A DNA stretch of 5,661 nucleotides from Acholeplasmataceae bacterium (GTDB lineage Bacteria; Bacillota_I; Bacilli_A; Acholeplasmatales; Acholeplasmataceae). Position numbers and translations under genes: made by a program. The stretch lies in contig JAUSOA010000046.1 of assembly GCA_030656435.1 (NCBI GenBank), forward strand, positions 1 through 5,661, in the 5' to 3' direction. The notes under the pieces are model-generated. The model searched no databases. It was not told where the DNA came from and saw only the letters and a list, made by a program, of their open reading frames with translations. Within the stretch, counting starts at the first letter, position 1. The number at the start of each line of letters is the position of its first letter. This document shows positions 5,500-5,661 of this stretch, one piece after another.

Positions 5500-5661
5500 G
5501 ACTTCACCTTCGTTTCCTTGACCAATATAGGTGTATTTTTTGCGTAATAGTTTATTTCACTGAGTGGCTTCTTTGTCTCTCTAGCAATAATTTTTAAAAC
5601 GAGTCCTTCACAGTATCCACCCTGACAAAGACCACTACCCGCGCGCGCGCGTTTCTTTATT
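5496..5661 (-). CDS. C-terminal end of a GlpA-like glycerol-3-phosphate dehydrogenase (partial, 5' end outside window)
   Basis: Reading right to left, 54 codons and a TGA stop (5496-5498) are in the window. The visible start IKKRARAGSGLCQGGYCEGL closely follows the IKRRTRAGMGxCQGGxC segment near the end of COG0579 FAD-dependent glycerol-3-phosphate dehydrogenases, whose C-terminal BFD-like domain uses this CxxxxC pair (C12 and C17 of the visible part) for a [2Fe-2S] cluster. The next residues, LKIIARETKKPLSEINYYAK, also match the end of that domain. The enzyme oxidises sn-glycerol-3-phosphate to dihydroxyacetone phosphate. Its stop overlaps the ATG of the oxidoreductase gene as ATGA (5496-5499), tying the two subunits together in translation. 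The flavin domain and the operon promoter lie to the right of the window. The call rests on a short stretch, strengthened by the exact gene order. Confidence 0.87.
   Translation of the reverse strand, partial: IKKRARAGSGLCQGGYCEGLVLKIIARETKKPLSEINYYAKNTPILVKETKVKS
5641..5651. repeat. Alternating GC tract, 11 bases
   Basis: An uninterrupted GCGCGCGCGCG stands out in an AT-rich region. On the minus strand it is in frame with the GlpA-like gene and encodes the Arg-Ala-Arg-Ala just before the conserved cluster motif, where relatives have basic residues. It is therefore probably genuine coding sequence rather than an artefact. Confidence 0.85.

Overview
This 5661-base window comes from an AT-rich bacterium that uses TGA as a stop codon: the two 4-base ATGA gene overlaps on the minus strand both end a gene on TGA. 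The low GC content, the strong GGAGG-type ribosome binding sites, and a glp operon of the GlpA-like / FAD-NAD oxidoreductase / DUF1667 / GlpK type suggest a low-GC member of the Bacillota or a close relative. GlpK also carries the HPr-phosphorylatable histidine loop typical of Gram-positive bacteria. I cannot name the genus from this sequence.

The left third (1-1918, plus strand) looks accessory and is poorly characterised. It opens with the 3' end of a gene whose product ends in a 13-residue tandem repeat. An open but interrupted frame follows (about 89-304), possibly a decayed gene, whose stop overlaps the start of the next gene. Two small unrecognised four-helix membrane proteins come next (301-753 and 824-1243) and end at a strong intrinsic terminator. 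A nitroreductase-family flavoprotein gene (1376-1918) then stands alone with its own promoter.

The right two thirds (1995-5661, minus strand) is a glycerol catabolism operon read right to left. It contains the C-terminal end of a GlpA-like glycerol-3-phosphate dehydrogenase (cut by the window edge), a GlpB-like FAD/NAD-binding oxidoreductase, a small DUF1667 cysteine-motif protein, and glycerol kinase GlpK. The first three genes are joined by 4-base ATGA overlaps, and glpK follows after a 15-base gap that holds its ribosome binding site. Together they would phosphorylate glycerol to glycerol-3-phosphate and oxidise that to dihydroxyacetone phosphate, passing electrons through the flavin and cysteine-rich subunits. 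A small Rieske [2Fe-2S] ferredoxin gene follows glpK in the same direction with its own candidate promoter. It converges on the nitroreductase gene, and the two share a symmetrical bidirectional terminator.

I see no clear new multi-gene system. The less ordinary points are the repeat tail whose copies differ only at synonymous sites, the interrupted frame coupled to a membrane-protein gene, and the Rieske ferredoxin placed directly behind a three-part glycerol-3-phosphate dehydrogenase operon.
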